A DNA stretch of 16,383 nucleotides, from contig JAZBPJ010000013.1 of NCBI GenBank assembly GCA_036351575.1, forward strand, positions 1 through 16,383, given 5' to 3'. Shown in pieces: positions 1-7,501 of this stretch. Below the pieces are notes generated by a model. That model did no database searches. It had not been told where the DNA came from and saw only the letters and a list, made by a program, of their open reading frames with translations. The stretch is from JABDPF01 sp036351575 (GTDB lineage Bacteria > Pseudomonadota > Gammaproteobacteria > Xanthomonadales > SZUA-36). A program made the translations under genes and the position numbers. The stretch's first letter is position 1; each line of letters starts with the position of its first letter.

Positions 1-189
1 GAAATGGTAACGACCCCGCGTGATTACTTCACGCCGATGGGGCCGGAAACCGCGTCCTGCCTGTCCTGCCATGACAGCCAGTCGGCTGCATCGCACGCGC
101 TGTCCAACTCGAGCGAGTTGGGTGAAGCCTGCGCAGCCTGCCACGGCACGGGCAAGGCCTACTCGGTAGAGAAAGTACACGCTCGTTAG
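1..189 (+). CDS. Multihaem c-type cytochrome, C-terminal fragment (OmcA/MtrC decahaem family-like)
   Basis: Only the last 62 codons lie in the window; the reading frame is open from the first base and ends at TAG 187-189. Two haem-binding CxxCH motifs are visible, CLSCH and CAACH, with an intervening His-containing segment (SAASHAL) typical of bis-His multihaem proteins. The ending, a CHG motif followed by GKAYSVEKVHAR, matches my memory of the C-terminus of OmcA/MtrC-family decahaem cytochromes, which move electrons across or along the outer membrane to extracellular acceptors. The haem count and any lipobox lie upstream and cannot be seen. A strong terminator follows 24 bases after the stop, so this is the last gene of its transcript. 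The assignment to multihaem cytochromes is firm; the exact subfamily is inference. Confidence 0.8.
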   Translation, partial: EMVTTPRDYFTPMGPETASCLSCHDSQSAASHALSNSSELGEACAACHGTGKAYSVEKVHAR

Positions 190-206
190 TTCAGGCGTTT
201 GTTCTG

Positions 207-239
207 AAAAAAGCGGGGGTCTTCGGACCCCCGTTTTTT
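207..239 (+). terminator. Rho-independent terminator with UUCG loop
   Basis: A perfect 8-bp GC-rich stem (214-221 with 226-233) closes a TTCG tetraloop and is followed by six T (234-239). Six A precede it (207-212), so it can also act on the opposite strand. It ends the cytochrome transcript. Confidence 0.93.
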
Positions 240-397
240 GTTCGGCATCCAGGTTTGCGGAGTGGATCCGGGTGGGTCCTTGAGGGGATGTATGGCGACA
301 CGATGTCGTCATCCAAGCGTCCCAGGGACGGGCTCGAGCGTTCCCCGAAAGGGCCCGCCCTGATCCGCGACTTTGCAGCAGCCGTGACAGGGGACGA

Positions 398-507
398 CGC
401 TGGAAACGGTATCCCCTTTTCGGGGCCGCTCAAGCACGTCCTCGTGTCGCTTCGGTGAAAAACATCCTGTTTTTCAGACCCCGTCAAGGGGATATCCGTT
501 TCCAGCG
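398..507. repeat. Interrupted inverted repeat with nested hairpins in a gene-free region
   Basis: The gene-free stretch 190-573 holds the terminator above and this structure. The arm at 398-418 (CGCTGGAAACGGTATCCCCTT) is the reverse complement of 486-507 apart from one extra T. The arms are about 67 bases apart. Inside lie a perfect 9-bp hairpin (456-464 with 468-476, loop TCC) and two short stems, CCCC-TTTTC-GGGG at 413-425 and CCCC-GTCAA-GGGG near 479-491. These short stems use bases of the long arms, so the element could switch between two folds. It could be a structured RNA, a mobile palindromic element or a regulatory leader. I see no convincing coding potential here, and 508-573 shows nothing else. 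Confidence 0.6.
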
Positions 508-573
508 CCTCAATCCTTCCTGCGGTCAATTGCCAACTGTGAGCCGTGGACTGATTCGTCGTACACTTGCCCT

Positions 574-1455
574 GTGACTCGTCCCGTCAATTCAGTGAAT
601 AAGGTAGTCGCCGCAGTGGTTGTGTTGTTCGCCGTGCTCGCCTGGGCGATGCCGGCCTCGGCAGCAATGATCCAGTTCAAATTCGACGGCTGGGCCGGGC
701 CGGAGCTGAGGGTCTTCGTGTCCCGCTCCCCCGGGCTGGCGGCAGACCGTCCCGTCGTGTTCGTGATGCACGGCATGCGCCGGAATGCAGACGACTACCG
801 CGACCAGTGGCATGAACTGGCCCTGGAACACGATTTCCTGCTGGTGGTGCCCGAGTTCAGTGACGAGGACTTTCCGGGGTCCGACGGCTACGCGCTGGGC
901 AAAAGGTTCGACAGTAAAGGGAAGGAGCGACCGCCCTCGCAATGGTCTTATGCGGCCATCGAACCGCTGTTCGACGACATTCGAAAACGCTTTTCGATGG
1001 AAACAGACCGTTACGCGATCTACGGCCATTCGGCGGGTGCGCAGTTCGTGCACCGCTTCCTGTTTTACGTTCCCGCGGCCCGCGTATCACGCGCCGTGGC
1101 CGCCAACGCGGGCTGGTACATGATGCCCGACTTCGCTGTCGACTATCCCTACGGCTTGCGCCATTCCGGCGTGGGCCGCGATAGCGTTGTTCGAGTAATG
1201 GCGATGCCTCTCACGGTTCTGCTGGGCGAGTCCGACACGGACACCCAGGATTCCGGCCTGCGCCGGGCGCCCGAAGCGATGCTGCAGGGCGAACACCGCT
1301 TCGCCAGGGGTCAGGCCTGGTTCGAGGCGTCCCGCAGCTGGAGCGAACGTGAGGGTGTCGTGTTTGGATGGCGGCTCGAGACCGTGCCGGGTGTCGGGCA
1401 CAGCAATACGCTGATGGCGCCGTCCGCCGCACGCGCCCTGCTGAACAAGCCCTGA
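574..1455 (+). CDS. Secreted alpha/beta hydrolase, PHB-depolymerase/feruloyl-esterase-like
   Basis: A 293-residue exported esterase-type hydrolase. Residues 1-31 form a signal peptide (VVAAVVVLFAVLAWAMPASA, cleavage near 30/31). An HGM oxyanion-type motif stands at 66-68 (VVFVMHGMRRNADDY). The nucleophile elbow GHSAG at 151-155 gives Ser153, the acid is probably in GESDTDT (Asp221 or Asp223), and His276 lies in GVGHSN. All triad positions are thus present. Related families cleave polyhydroxybutyrate or ester-linked plant phenolics; the substrate here is unknown. The GTG at 574 is the longest start; the in-frame GTG at 595 gives a more standard signal peptide (MNKVVAAVVV) and is an equal candidate. 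Neither has a clear Shine-Dalgarno sequence. The stop codon directly abuts the stop of the convergent gene, with no terminator between them. Confidence 0.85.
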   Translation: MTRPVNSVNKVVAAVVVLFAVLAWAMPASAAMIQFKFDGWAGPELRVFVSRSPGLAADRPVVFVMHGMRRNADDYRDQWHELALEHDFLLVVPEFSDEDFPGSDGYALGKRFDSKGKERPPSQWSYAAIEPLFDDIRKRFSMETDRYAIYGHSAGAQFVHRFLFYVPAARVSRAVAANAGWYMMPDFAVDYPYGLRHSGVGRDSVVRVMAMPLTVLLGESDTDTQDSGLRRAPEAMLQGEHRFARGQAWFEASRSWSEREGVVFGWRLETVPGVGHSNTLMAPSAARALLNKP

Positions 1456-2394
1456 TCAGCCGTCGTTCGGCCGCTGTTCTGCCTCGTCTTTTTCCTCGGG
1501 CGGGGGAGCTGTCACAGCCCCCGTTCCTTCCATCTTGTCCAGGTCCTCGATGGCGAGGATGCCGCGCCGGTCGGGTTCGACTGCCGGTTCCGAAGATGAC
1601 TCCGCTAAGGACTCGGCCGGCTGCGGTTCTGACGCCTGGTCTTCGAAAGCCTGCTGCTGCATCTCTTCCGCCCGCGGTTCGCCCTGGTCTGACCGGGCGC
1701 CCTGCTGCGCACCCGGCTGCCGGTTCAGCAGGAAGTCCAGCGCGCTCTCCGAAACGCCGCGGGTGCTGACCGCGTCCTGGCTTTGCTCGCTTTGCGACTC
1801 GTAAGGCTCGTAGGTGCCCGCGCTGCTCGAGGACGAGCTGCCGGCCCCCTGCGCACCGGCTTGCTCACCCTGGCCTGAATCGCCTTCACTGCCGGAATCG
1901 CCTGCGCCGCCCTGAGGGTTGCCGGGCCCGGCAACGGCCCCGCGGTAGGCGCCGTAGGCCGCCGCCTCCCGCGCGTGGTATTTTTCGATCTGCTCTTCCC
2001 AGGCTTCCTGTTCCTGCTGCATCAGCTCGGCATCCGCCATCGCGGCCGCCGTCGGTTCGTAGGGGTACTCTTCCAGCGCGTCTTCGGGCTCCCAATCGGG
2101 ATTTTCAACGATGATGTCGACGAGCTGGTCCCGAATGTTTTCACGCGATTCGCTGGGCAGCTTGTCGATCTTTTCCATATCGCGACGGTAGTCGTTCGGC
2201 GGGTCGGTATAGGTGGGGTCGCGGTCGCGGGCGTCCTCCAGTTCCATGCGGCGGCGATAAGCCTCGTCGCTCTCCTCGACGGCCTGGCTGGACCCGTCCT
2301 GGTCGCCGCTGACCTGCGTTTCCTGGGCGAATACTCGAAGGCCTGGAACCCCGGCCAGAAGAAGCAGCAACAATGTAAACGAAATGACGCGCAT
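1456..2394 (-). CDS. Secreted acidic Glu/Gln/Ser-rich protein of unknown function
   Basis: Not recognised. The chosen ATG at 2394 gives 312 residues beginning MRVISFTLLLLLLAG, a clear signal peptide ending at VFA before QETQ. A GTG at 2409 would add five residues. After the signal the protein is highly charged: a probably helical Glu/Arg-rich part (about residues 40-150), a Gly/Ser-rich linker containing six consecutive Ser (about 155-195), and a Gln/Glu/Pro-rich tail. A short, more ordered segment near the linker end (VSESALDFLLNR) and one near the C-terminus (RRGILAIEDLDKMEG) could be binding motifs. There are no cysteines and no further membrane segments. It is the last gene of the kinase/FHA run, 61 bases downstream of the kinase stop with a palindrome between. 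A role as a periplasmic accessory of the kinase's FGE-like domain is inference from position only. Confidence 0.7.
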   Translation of the reverse strand: MRVISFTLLLLLLAGVPGLRVFAQETQVSGDQDGSSQAVEESDEAYRRRMELEDARDRDPTYTDPPNDYRRDMEKIDKLPSESRENIRDQLVDIIVENPDWEPEDALEEYPYEPTAAAMADAELMQQEQEAWEEQIEKYHAREAAAYGAYRGAVAGPGNPQGGAGDSGSEGDSGQGEQAGAQGAGSSSSSSAGTYEPYESQSEQSQDAVSTRGVSESALDFLLNRQPGAQQGARSDQGEPRAEEMQQQAFEDQASEPQPAESLAESSSEPAVEPDRRGILAIEDLDKMEGTGAVTAPPPEEKDEAEQRPNDG

Positions 2395-2417
2395 GATTCG
2401 ATTATGCACCGAAGAAC

Positions 2418-2448
2418 GGGGTCAGAGTAGCTCAGCTACTCTGACCCC
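2418..2448. repeat. REP-like perfect palindrome
   Basis: GGGGTCAGAGTAG at 2418-2430 pairs perfectly with 2436-2448 around the loop CTCAG; one more C-G pair makes a 14-bp stem. The GGGGTCAGAGT sequence resembles REP elements mobilised by Y1 (RAYT/TnpA-REP) transposases in Gammaproteobacteria, from memory. No U-tract follows on either strand, so it is not a classical terminator. It lies between the kinase stop and the start of the secreted protein, where it could stabilise or attenuate the transcript. Confidence 0.7.
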
Positions 2449-2455
2449 CATGTTT

Positions 2456-4813
2456 TCAATCCTCTACGGTTCGCACCACGCGAAAACCGGTAAAGTCGTT
2501 GCGGTCGCCGTTCTTGAGATTGAAACGCGACGGCAGTCTGATTTCACGCGTGCCTGTGAACCAGGAGCCTCCGCGCGTCATGCGCGAACTGCAGATGCCG
2601 CGGCTCCAGGCGCTGCCGTCGGCGGGTGCGTCGAGGTAGGAGAGGTTCATGCAGTCCATGGTCCATTCCGCGACGTTGCCGATGGTGTCGTAGAGGCCGA
2701 ACGCATTGGGCTCGAGCGAGCCGACGGGAAGCGTGCGGATCGCGGCCGTGTCGGCGCAGGCATCGTGGTTCCAGCGAAAGCCGGACTCCGTTCCGGCGAT
2801 GTTGGCGTAAGCACAGACCTTGGACGCCGAACCGCCCTGCCAGTCACCCTCTTCACCGGCGCGCGCCGCGTACTCCCACTGGCTCTCGCTGGGCAGACCG
2901 TAGCGCTGCCCGGTCTCGTTGCTCAGCCACTCCGTGAATTCCAGCGCGTCGTTCCAGGAAACCCCCATCACCGGGCGTGTACCCCGGCCCCAGCCGTTGT
3001 CACCTGGGGTCGTGCTGCAGGCGCCCGCGGCGACACAGCGGTCCCATTGCTCAAACGTCACTTCGAAGACGCCGATGGCGAAAGGTTCCTGGAAACTGAC
3101 CATGCGGCGGGGCGTTTCCTTTTTCAGCGCCAGCGGTGAATTTTCTTCCGAGCCCTGCCAGAACGAACCGGCCGGCAGCACCACCATGTCGGGGCAGCCG
3201 GCACAGTCGCGAAATACCTTGCCCGGCCGCAGGGTCAGGTCGTCGATGGCTTCCAGCGCTGCGGCCAGCCTGTCGCCCTGCGGAAAGGCGTCGATGTAGG
3301 CCTGGTAAGCGTCTCGCGTATTCAGCCTGGCAGCCGCTTCAAACGCGCGGCGGTCGTCCAGGCTGGATTGCAGCTGGGCGCGAAGCCTGCGCGCATCGTC
3401 CGCGTGCGTCCCGCCGGGCCAGTCGGCCAGGTATCGATCCACTGCCTCGATCGCGCGCGCGCTTCGAGCGCGCTCCCAGGCCTCGTCATCGAGCTTTCGC
3501 TCGGCCTCGTCGCGGCGCTGCTCGGCTTCTTCGGCAAGCCGGATTTCATTCAGCAGGATGTCGGCGTCGGCGAGGTGCAAGCCGTTCGGGAATTGTTCCA
3601 GGTAGGCCTGTACCGCCGCGCGGCTGCCTTCCATTCGCGTACGGCCCCAGGCCTGGTGATCGAGCCGCTCCAGGTGCAGCATGGCCTGGTCGTTATGAAT
3701 GGAGTCCGGGTAGTCCTGCATGAAACGCTGGTAGCCGTAAGCCGAGTCGGCGTTCAGGGCAGCGCGCCACTGCGCTTCCTCCTGCGGTGAGCGAAGGGGT
3801 CCGTCGTCGCGCTGAACGGTCTCGCCGTCGGATGCCGGCCCGCCGGTGTCATCCGGCCAGAACAGGTAGCCGAGGGCGCCGATCATCATGGTGACGAAGA
3901 CGGCCAGCAGCACGGCCGGCAGGTACTCACGGTGCTCGTCGTCGACCGTGCCCCTTGGCGCAGTCTGCTTGAGGAATTCGCGTCGCCAGGCGGTCGCGTC
4001 TGGCGGCCGCCGGCGCGGATCCAGGGCGAGCCCGGCCTGGATCGTGTCGGCGAGGTCGCCGAATTCGGCCGGCAACAGCCCGCCGAGCGACGGGAGCGGG
4101 TCTTTTCGGCCGGCGGCGATTTCGGCTTCACGCCGGTTCGCCGCGGGCGGAATACGGCCGCTGGCGCAGCGGTACAGCGTGGCGGCCAGTCCGTAGATGT
4201 CGGCGGTCGGGCCAATGCGTGCATCCCGTTTCGACTGCTCGGGCGCCGCGTAACCCTCGCTGCCGGGCAGGCTGTCAGCCTGCGTCGCCGCACCGAAGTC
4301 CAGCAGCAAGGGCCGGCCGGAGCGGGTAATGAAAATATTGGCCGGCTTGATGTCGCGGTGCACGATGCCGCGCTCGTGCAGGTAGGCCAGGGCGTCGAGC
4401 AGGGGGGCGGCCAGGTCCAGGACCTCCTGCCGGTCGAGCAGGCCGCCGCGCTGCAGCAAGGTGTGCAGGGCCTCACCCTCGTACCAGGGCATTTTCAGGT
4501 AGGCCGTGCCGTTGGCTTCGAAGCAGTCCACGACGCGGGCCACGTTGGGGTGATCGAGCCGGGCCAGCGTGCGGCCTTCATCGAGAAAGGCCTGCAGGCC
4601 TCTCTCGAAGGACCCGCTATCAGACGCTTGCAGGGCGCTGTCCGACTGCCGGGCCGCCCGTTGTGCCGGGGCATATTCCTTGAGCACGAAAGAAGTACCG
4701 AGCGCGGTGTCGGTCACCAGGTAAGTGATCCCGGAACTGCCCTGGCCCAGCAGGCGGTCGATGCGCAGCGAAGCGATGCGCGCGCCCGGTGAAAGCGGCG
4801 CGACCCGGCTCAT
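2456..4813 (-). CDS. Transmembrane Ser/Thr protein kinase with periplasmic repeats and FGE/SUMF1-like domain
   Basis: 785 residues. The cytosolic kinase domain spans about 16-282: glycine loop GQGSSG (23-28), catalytic Lys45 (FVLKEY), HRDIKPAN with Asp154, DFG at 172-174 and GSEGYAAPEQ at 184-193, so all key residues are present. A membrane helix lies at about 298-319 (LPAVLLAVFVTMMIGALGYLF). The periplasmic part has four repeats of about 50 residues with the core Y-x-F/W-P (YPDSIH, FPNGLH, WPGGTH, FPQGDR, near 368-513), then an FGE-sulfatase/SUMF1-type domain (about 534-783) with VSWNDALEF, LPSESQWEYAARAG, FGLYDTIGNVAEW and RGGSW. The terminal segment NDFTGFRVVRT lacks the catalytic Cys expected in true formylglycine-generating enzymes, so ligand binding is likelier than catalysis. 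Its ATG overlaps the upstream FHA gene's stop as ATGA, so the two are translationally coupled. It likely senses an envelope signal and phosphorylates Thr in FHA partners. Confidence 0.93.
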   Translation of the reverse strand: MSRVAPLSPGARIASLRIDRLLGQGSSGITYLVTDTALGTSFVLKEYAPAQRAARQSDSALQASDSGSFERGLQAFLDEGRTLARLDHPNVARVVDCFEANGTAYLKMPWYEGEALHTLLQRGGLLDRQEVLDLAAPLLDALAYLHERGIVHRDIKPANIFITRSGRPLLLDFGAATQADSLPGSEGYAAPEQSKRDARIGPTADIYGLAATLYRCASGRIPPAANRREAEIAAGRKDPLPSLGGLLPAEFGDLADTIQAGLALDPRRRPPDATAWRREFLKQTAPRGTVDDEHREYLPAVLLAVFVTMMIGALGYLFWPDDTGGPASDGETVQRDDGPLRSPQEEAQWRAALNADSAYGYQRFMQDYPDSIHNDQAMLHLERLDHQAWGRTRMEGSRAAVQAYLEQFPNGLHLADADILLNEIRLAEEAEQRRDEAERKLDDEAWERARSARAIEAVDRYLADWPGGTHADDARRLRAQLQSSLDDRRAFEAAARLNTRDAYQAYIDAFPQGDRLAAALEAIDDLTLRPGKVFRDCAGCPDMVVLPAGSFWQGSEENSPLALKKETPRRMVSFQEPFAIGVFEVTFEQWDRCVAAGACSTTPGDNGWGRGTRPVMGVSWNDALEFTEWLSNETGQRYGLPSESQWEYAARAGEEGDWQGGSASKVCAYANIAGTESGFRWNHDACADTAAIRTLPVGSLEPNAFGLYDTIGNVAEWTMDCMNLSYLDAPADGSAWSRGICSSRMTRGGSWFTGTREIRLPSRFNLKNGDRNDFTGFRVVRTVED

Positions 4814-6273
4814 TCGTCCTCACCCGCCGCCGTGATTTCCACGGTAAAGCTCGCGTCGCCCAATGTCACCGTATCGCCCGGCTCCAGGTACATGATTTCA
4901 CCTTCGAGACAGGGTACGCCGTTGATGGACGTGCCGTTGTTCGAGCCCAGGTCGGTGATGGTGAGTTCGTCTATGGTTCCGTTCAGCGCTGCGTGGCGAC
5001 GGCTGACCGCGGCGCTGTCGATCCGCAGATCGACCGTGCCGCGCCCGATCACGATATTCACCGCCTGGCCGGGGGTCAGGCAATCTGCTGCGATCGGCTG
5101 TCCGCTCGCGGTGCTGCCTTCAATCACGATCCGGGTATCCGCCGCGGGTGCATCGAGAGGGCTTTTCGCGGGGTCGGTCGACTCGGGCGGCGGCTCACCG
5201 GCTTGAGAATCCCCGGCCTGCCGTTGCCCGGCGAGCATGTGCTGGTAGCGGCGCAGACCGAATCCGGCCGCGACCAGCAGGGCGCCGAGAAGCAGCCAGG
5301 CCCAGCCGCCGGATCCGCTGGTTTTCTCAGGGGTCGGGGGAGCCACTGCGTCCGCGCTCCCGGGCTCTGTCGCTGCGCCTGGTTCCAGGGGCGGCAGAAT
5401 GTCCGGCTGCTCTTCAACAGCCTCTTCGGTCGTGTCTTCGGCGGCGGCTTTCTCAGTCTCGTCTGCTTCCGGATCGGGCCCCAGCGGCTTGATGACGACC
5501 GGGTCGGATACGGGGCCAGGTTCAGGTTCAGATTCACTCTCGGCCGGGGTTTCTTCAGGCTCGGTCTGCTCTGTTGCGACGCAGGCGGTCGGCGCCGGTT
5601 CCAGGCCCATTGTCTCGATGATGCCGAGCAGGGTGCTGCGCCACTTGTAGCGCGTTCCCGGCGAGGTTTCCATCGTCTGGACGTCGTTCGCGATACTCAG
5701 CGCTACGACGTTTCCGCAGCTGTCCAGCAGCGGTCCCGTGACGTTGGGCAGCGGCGATTCGCCGGAAACGGCCGGGTCGGCAGTGCTGCCGAACACGGTC
5801 AGCGTAGCGGCCTGGTCGAGCGGCTGCGCGCCCTCGGCGATCTGCTCCGCCGGCGGAAAGGCGACCAGCGAGACCGGGTCCCCGTCAGCCGGCGCAGATT
5901 CAGCGAACGGCGCCCCCGGGCGTCTCAGGCCGTAGACCGACAGAACCTGCAGGCCGTCCATCGGGAAATTCCGCTCGATGCGCGCGGGCCGGCCGTTGCT
6001 GACGATGTCCGTGCCGCCGTCGAGCACCACGACCTCGTCGCCCGACGAAGCGAAACCGGCGGGGACCAGGACCAGGCCGGAACCGGACAGCACCAGGCCG
6101 GTAGTGGGCTCAACGTGCGTCTTCGATACCAGCCGCAGCACCGGCACCACGTAGGGCGGAACCGCGGCGCCCTGGGAGACGGCGAAAGCATCCTGGGTCG
6201 AGTCCACGGTCTGGCTCTGCGCGGCCGGGGCGCAAAACAGCAGGCACGAGAAGATAAACCGTGATAAACGCAT
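4810..6273 (-). CDS. Membrane protein with degenerate trypsin-like periplasmic domain and cytosolic FHA domain
   Basis: 487 residues. A signal peptide covers 1-20 (MRLSRFIFSCLLFCAPAAQS). Residues about 40-220 resemble a trypsin/HtrA-like fold: GSGLVLVP (64-71), a GDPVSLVAFP strand (131-140) and NVTGPLLDSCGNVVALS (177-193), which aligns with the usual GNSGGP-L-x-D-x-x-G-x-VVG block. The nucleophile Ser and the His are missing, so it is probably inactive as a protease. A Glu/Pro-rich acidic linker (about 235-315) follows, then a membrane helix (about 324-341, WAWLLLGALLVAAGFGL), then a C-terminal FHA domain (about 381-481) with IGR (409-411), SRRH (424-427) and DLGSNNGTSING (441-452), the phospho-Thr-binding residues. 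This layout could link a periplasmic state to cytosolic phospho-peptide binding. It sits 12 bases after the channel gene and overlaps the kinase gene by four bases. Confidence 0.87.
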   Translation of the reverse strand: MRLSRFIFSCLLFCAPAAQSQTVDSTQDAFAVSQGAAVPPYVVPVLRLVSKTHVEPTTGLVLSGSGLVLVPAGFASSGDEVVVLDGGTDIVSNGRPARIERNFPMDGLQVLSVYGLRRPGAPFAESAPADGDPVSLVAFPPAEQIAEGAQPLDQAATLTVFGSTADPAVSGESPLPNVTGPLLDSCGNVVALSIANDVQTMETSPGTRYKWRSTLLGIIETMGLEPAPTACVATEQTEPEETPAESESEPEPGPVSDPVVIKPLGPDPEADETEKAAAEDTTEEAVEEQPDILPPLEPGAATEPGSADAVAPPTPEKTSGSGGWAWLLLGALLVAAGFGLRRYQHMLAGQRQAGDSQAGEPPPESTDPAKSPLDAPAADTRIVIEGSTASGQPIAADCLTPGQAVNIVIGRGTVDLRIDSAAVSRRHAALNGTIDELTITDLGSNNGTSINGVPCLEGEIMYLEPGDTVTLGDASFTVEITAAGEDE

Positions 6274-6285
6274 CGCGGATCGCTG

Positions 6286-7029
6286 TCAGGGTGAGTAGAG
6301 GCGGTTGATCAGGTTGTCCAGGCAGTATTGACCGGCCTTGTTGAGCGCAGTTTCCTCGCGCCCCTGGACCACGTTCTGGATAAAGACCAGGATGGCGGCC
6401 ATGACCAGGGCCAGCAGCGTGGTCGAAAACGCGACGCCGAGGCGCTCGGTCACCTGGTACAGCATGTCCGCGCTCTCGACGTTGGCGCGATCGCCCGCGT
6501 AGTTCAGGGCCATCATGATGCCGATGACCGTGCCGATGAAACCCAGCGAGGGAATCAGCCAGGTGATGTAACGCGCGATGTTGTAGCGCAGGTCGATCTC
6601 GTGCAGGTAGAGTTCCAGACTCGAGTTCAGCAGCGAGTTGGTCTGGTCCGCCGAGTGACTGATGTTGAAGCCGAGCACGCAGCGCTCGATCAGCCGCGGC
6701 AGGAAGCAGGTTTCACGGTGCTTGCTGGCGCGAACGCGCTGGTAGATCGGCGTCAGGTCCTCGCCCGGGCGCAGCACGGTCTCCTCGTCTTCAGGCAGGT
6801 AACCGCGGTCGATCTGGGCGGCCTCCAGCCGGCCCATGCGCCAGCGGATGGAAAGTTCCCCCAGGCCCGCGAAAAACGCCAGCCAAAGGATGTTCTGGAC
6901 CGTCAGCGGAAACGTGGAGCGGTTGATGTCGAGCAGGATGGCCGCGGCCGCTGGCGGAAGGACTTTCGTCAGCAGCGCGATGACCACGATGGCGGTCAAC
7001 AGGCTGACGATCAGGGTAATGGTTCTCAT
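6286..7029 (-). CDS. MotA/TolQ/ExbB-family channel protein
   Basis: 247 residues with four predicted membrane helices: about 4-32, 43-62, 152-175 and 196-220. The third has the family signature LIPSLGFIGTVIGIMMAL (158-175) with Pro160, Gly163, Gly166 and Thr167. The fourth contains VAFSTTLLALVMAAI with the paired Ser/Thr expected to line an ion path. The loop between helices 2 and 3 is about 90 residues and cytosolic, as in ExbB/TolQ. Such proteins form pentamers around a MotB/ExbD/TolR-type helix pair and turn proton or sodium flow into motion. No ExbD homologue is next to it; the likeliest partners are the two vWA proteins encoded upstream, whose N-terminal helix carries an aspartate. Gaps to the neighbouring genes are 6 and 12 bases, indicating one operon. 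Which ion is used cannot be told. Confidence 0.9.
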   Translation of the reverse strand: MRTITLIVSLLTAIVVIALLTKVLPPAAAAILLDINRSTFPLTVQNILWLAFFAGLGELSIRWRMGRLEAAQIDRGYLPEDEETVLRPGEDLTPIYQRVRASKHRETCFLPRLIERCVLGFNISHSADQTNSLLNSSLELYLHEIDLRYNIARYITWLIPSLGFIGTVIGIMMALNYAGDRANVESADMLYQVTERLGVAFSTTLLALVMAAILVFIQNVVQGREETALNKAGQYCLDNLINRLYSP

Positions 7030-7035
7030 GATGGT

Positions 7036-7476
7036 TCAGTCCTGGCGGTTTTCTTCGATATCACCGGTAAGCGGATTGCGCCGCGGATTTTCCAGTACGA
7101 CCCGGGGCCGGCCGTTCTCGCCGGGCCAGGCGTCGAACACCAGGGGTTTGCCGCGTGCGGAATACCCTTCGCGCAGGCGCACGGGACCGTGTGCGCCGAA
7201 CAACTCGACCAGCCGGTTCAGCGGAACTTCCTTTTCACCGAAGCGCACGCGGTCCTGCGTGCCGAGGACCGCCCGCTTGATGCGGATCCACTGGCCGTTG
7301 CGGTTCAGCCAGGAACCGTTGCTGGAGCCATTGTCCACGATCGCGATATAGCCTTCTTCCGTCGCCTGCGCCTGCGCATGGCGGCGCGACACGGAGTCGT
7401 GGTCGAGGCGCAGTTCGCAGGCCGCCGCGCGGCCGATGTTGATGGTCTCTTTTTCCTTCACGCCGCTATGATACAT
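7036..7476 (-). CDS. Small cytosolic FHA-domain protein
   Basis: 146 residues from the ATG at 7476. The FHA domain occupies about 1-95 with INIGR (12-16), SVSRRHAQ (28-35) and VDNGSSNGSWLN (47-58), which include the conserved Arg, Ser and Asn residues that bind phospho-threonine. The C-terminal 50 residues are basic and Pro-rich, ending NPRRNPLTGDIEENRQD. No signal peptide or membrane segment is seen. It is the first gene of the minus-strand run, directly before the channel gene. The frame stays open to 7617, and a longer start would supply a first beta strand (KIIGAITAKR) but would overlap the divergent gene at 7502, so the start is uncertain. It probably reads phosphorylation by the kinase of this operon; that is inference. 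Confidence 0.85.
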   Translation of the reverse strand: MYHSGVKEKETINIGRAAACELRLDHDSVSRRHAQAQATEEGYIAIVDNGSSNGSWLNRNGQWIRIKRAVLGTQDRVRFGEKEVPLNRLVELFGAHGPVRLREGYSARGKPLVFDAWPGENGRPRVVLENPRRNPLTGDIEENRQD

Positions 7477-7501
7477 TGTTCTTTTGGCCGTTATCGCACC
7501 G

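Noticed and set aside
255..529. Short frames in the gene-free stretch after the cytochrome
   Set aside because: They overlap on both strands, show no domain, no signal peptide and no ribosome binding site, and cross the palindromic structure.
1975..3139. Plus-strand open frames opposite the secreted protein and kinase genes
   Set aside because: They lie wholly within well-supported minus-strand genes, have Arg-rich or featureless translations and no domain motifs; high GC makes such frames common.
7036..7110. Sortase-like NPxTG motif near the C-terminus of the small FHA protein
   Set aside because: The protein has no signal peptide and no hydrophobic tail after the motif, and it is not from a Gram-positive context.
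2456..7476. Type VI secretion post-translational control module (PpkA-Fha)
   Set aside because: Kinase and FHA genes fit the logic, but no TssB/C, VgrG, Hcp, ClpV or PppA gene is in the window, and the channel and vWA genes are not part of that module.
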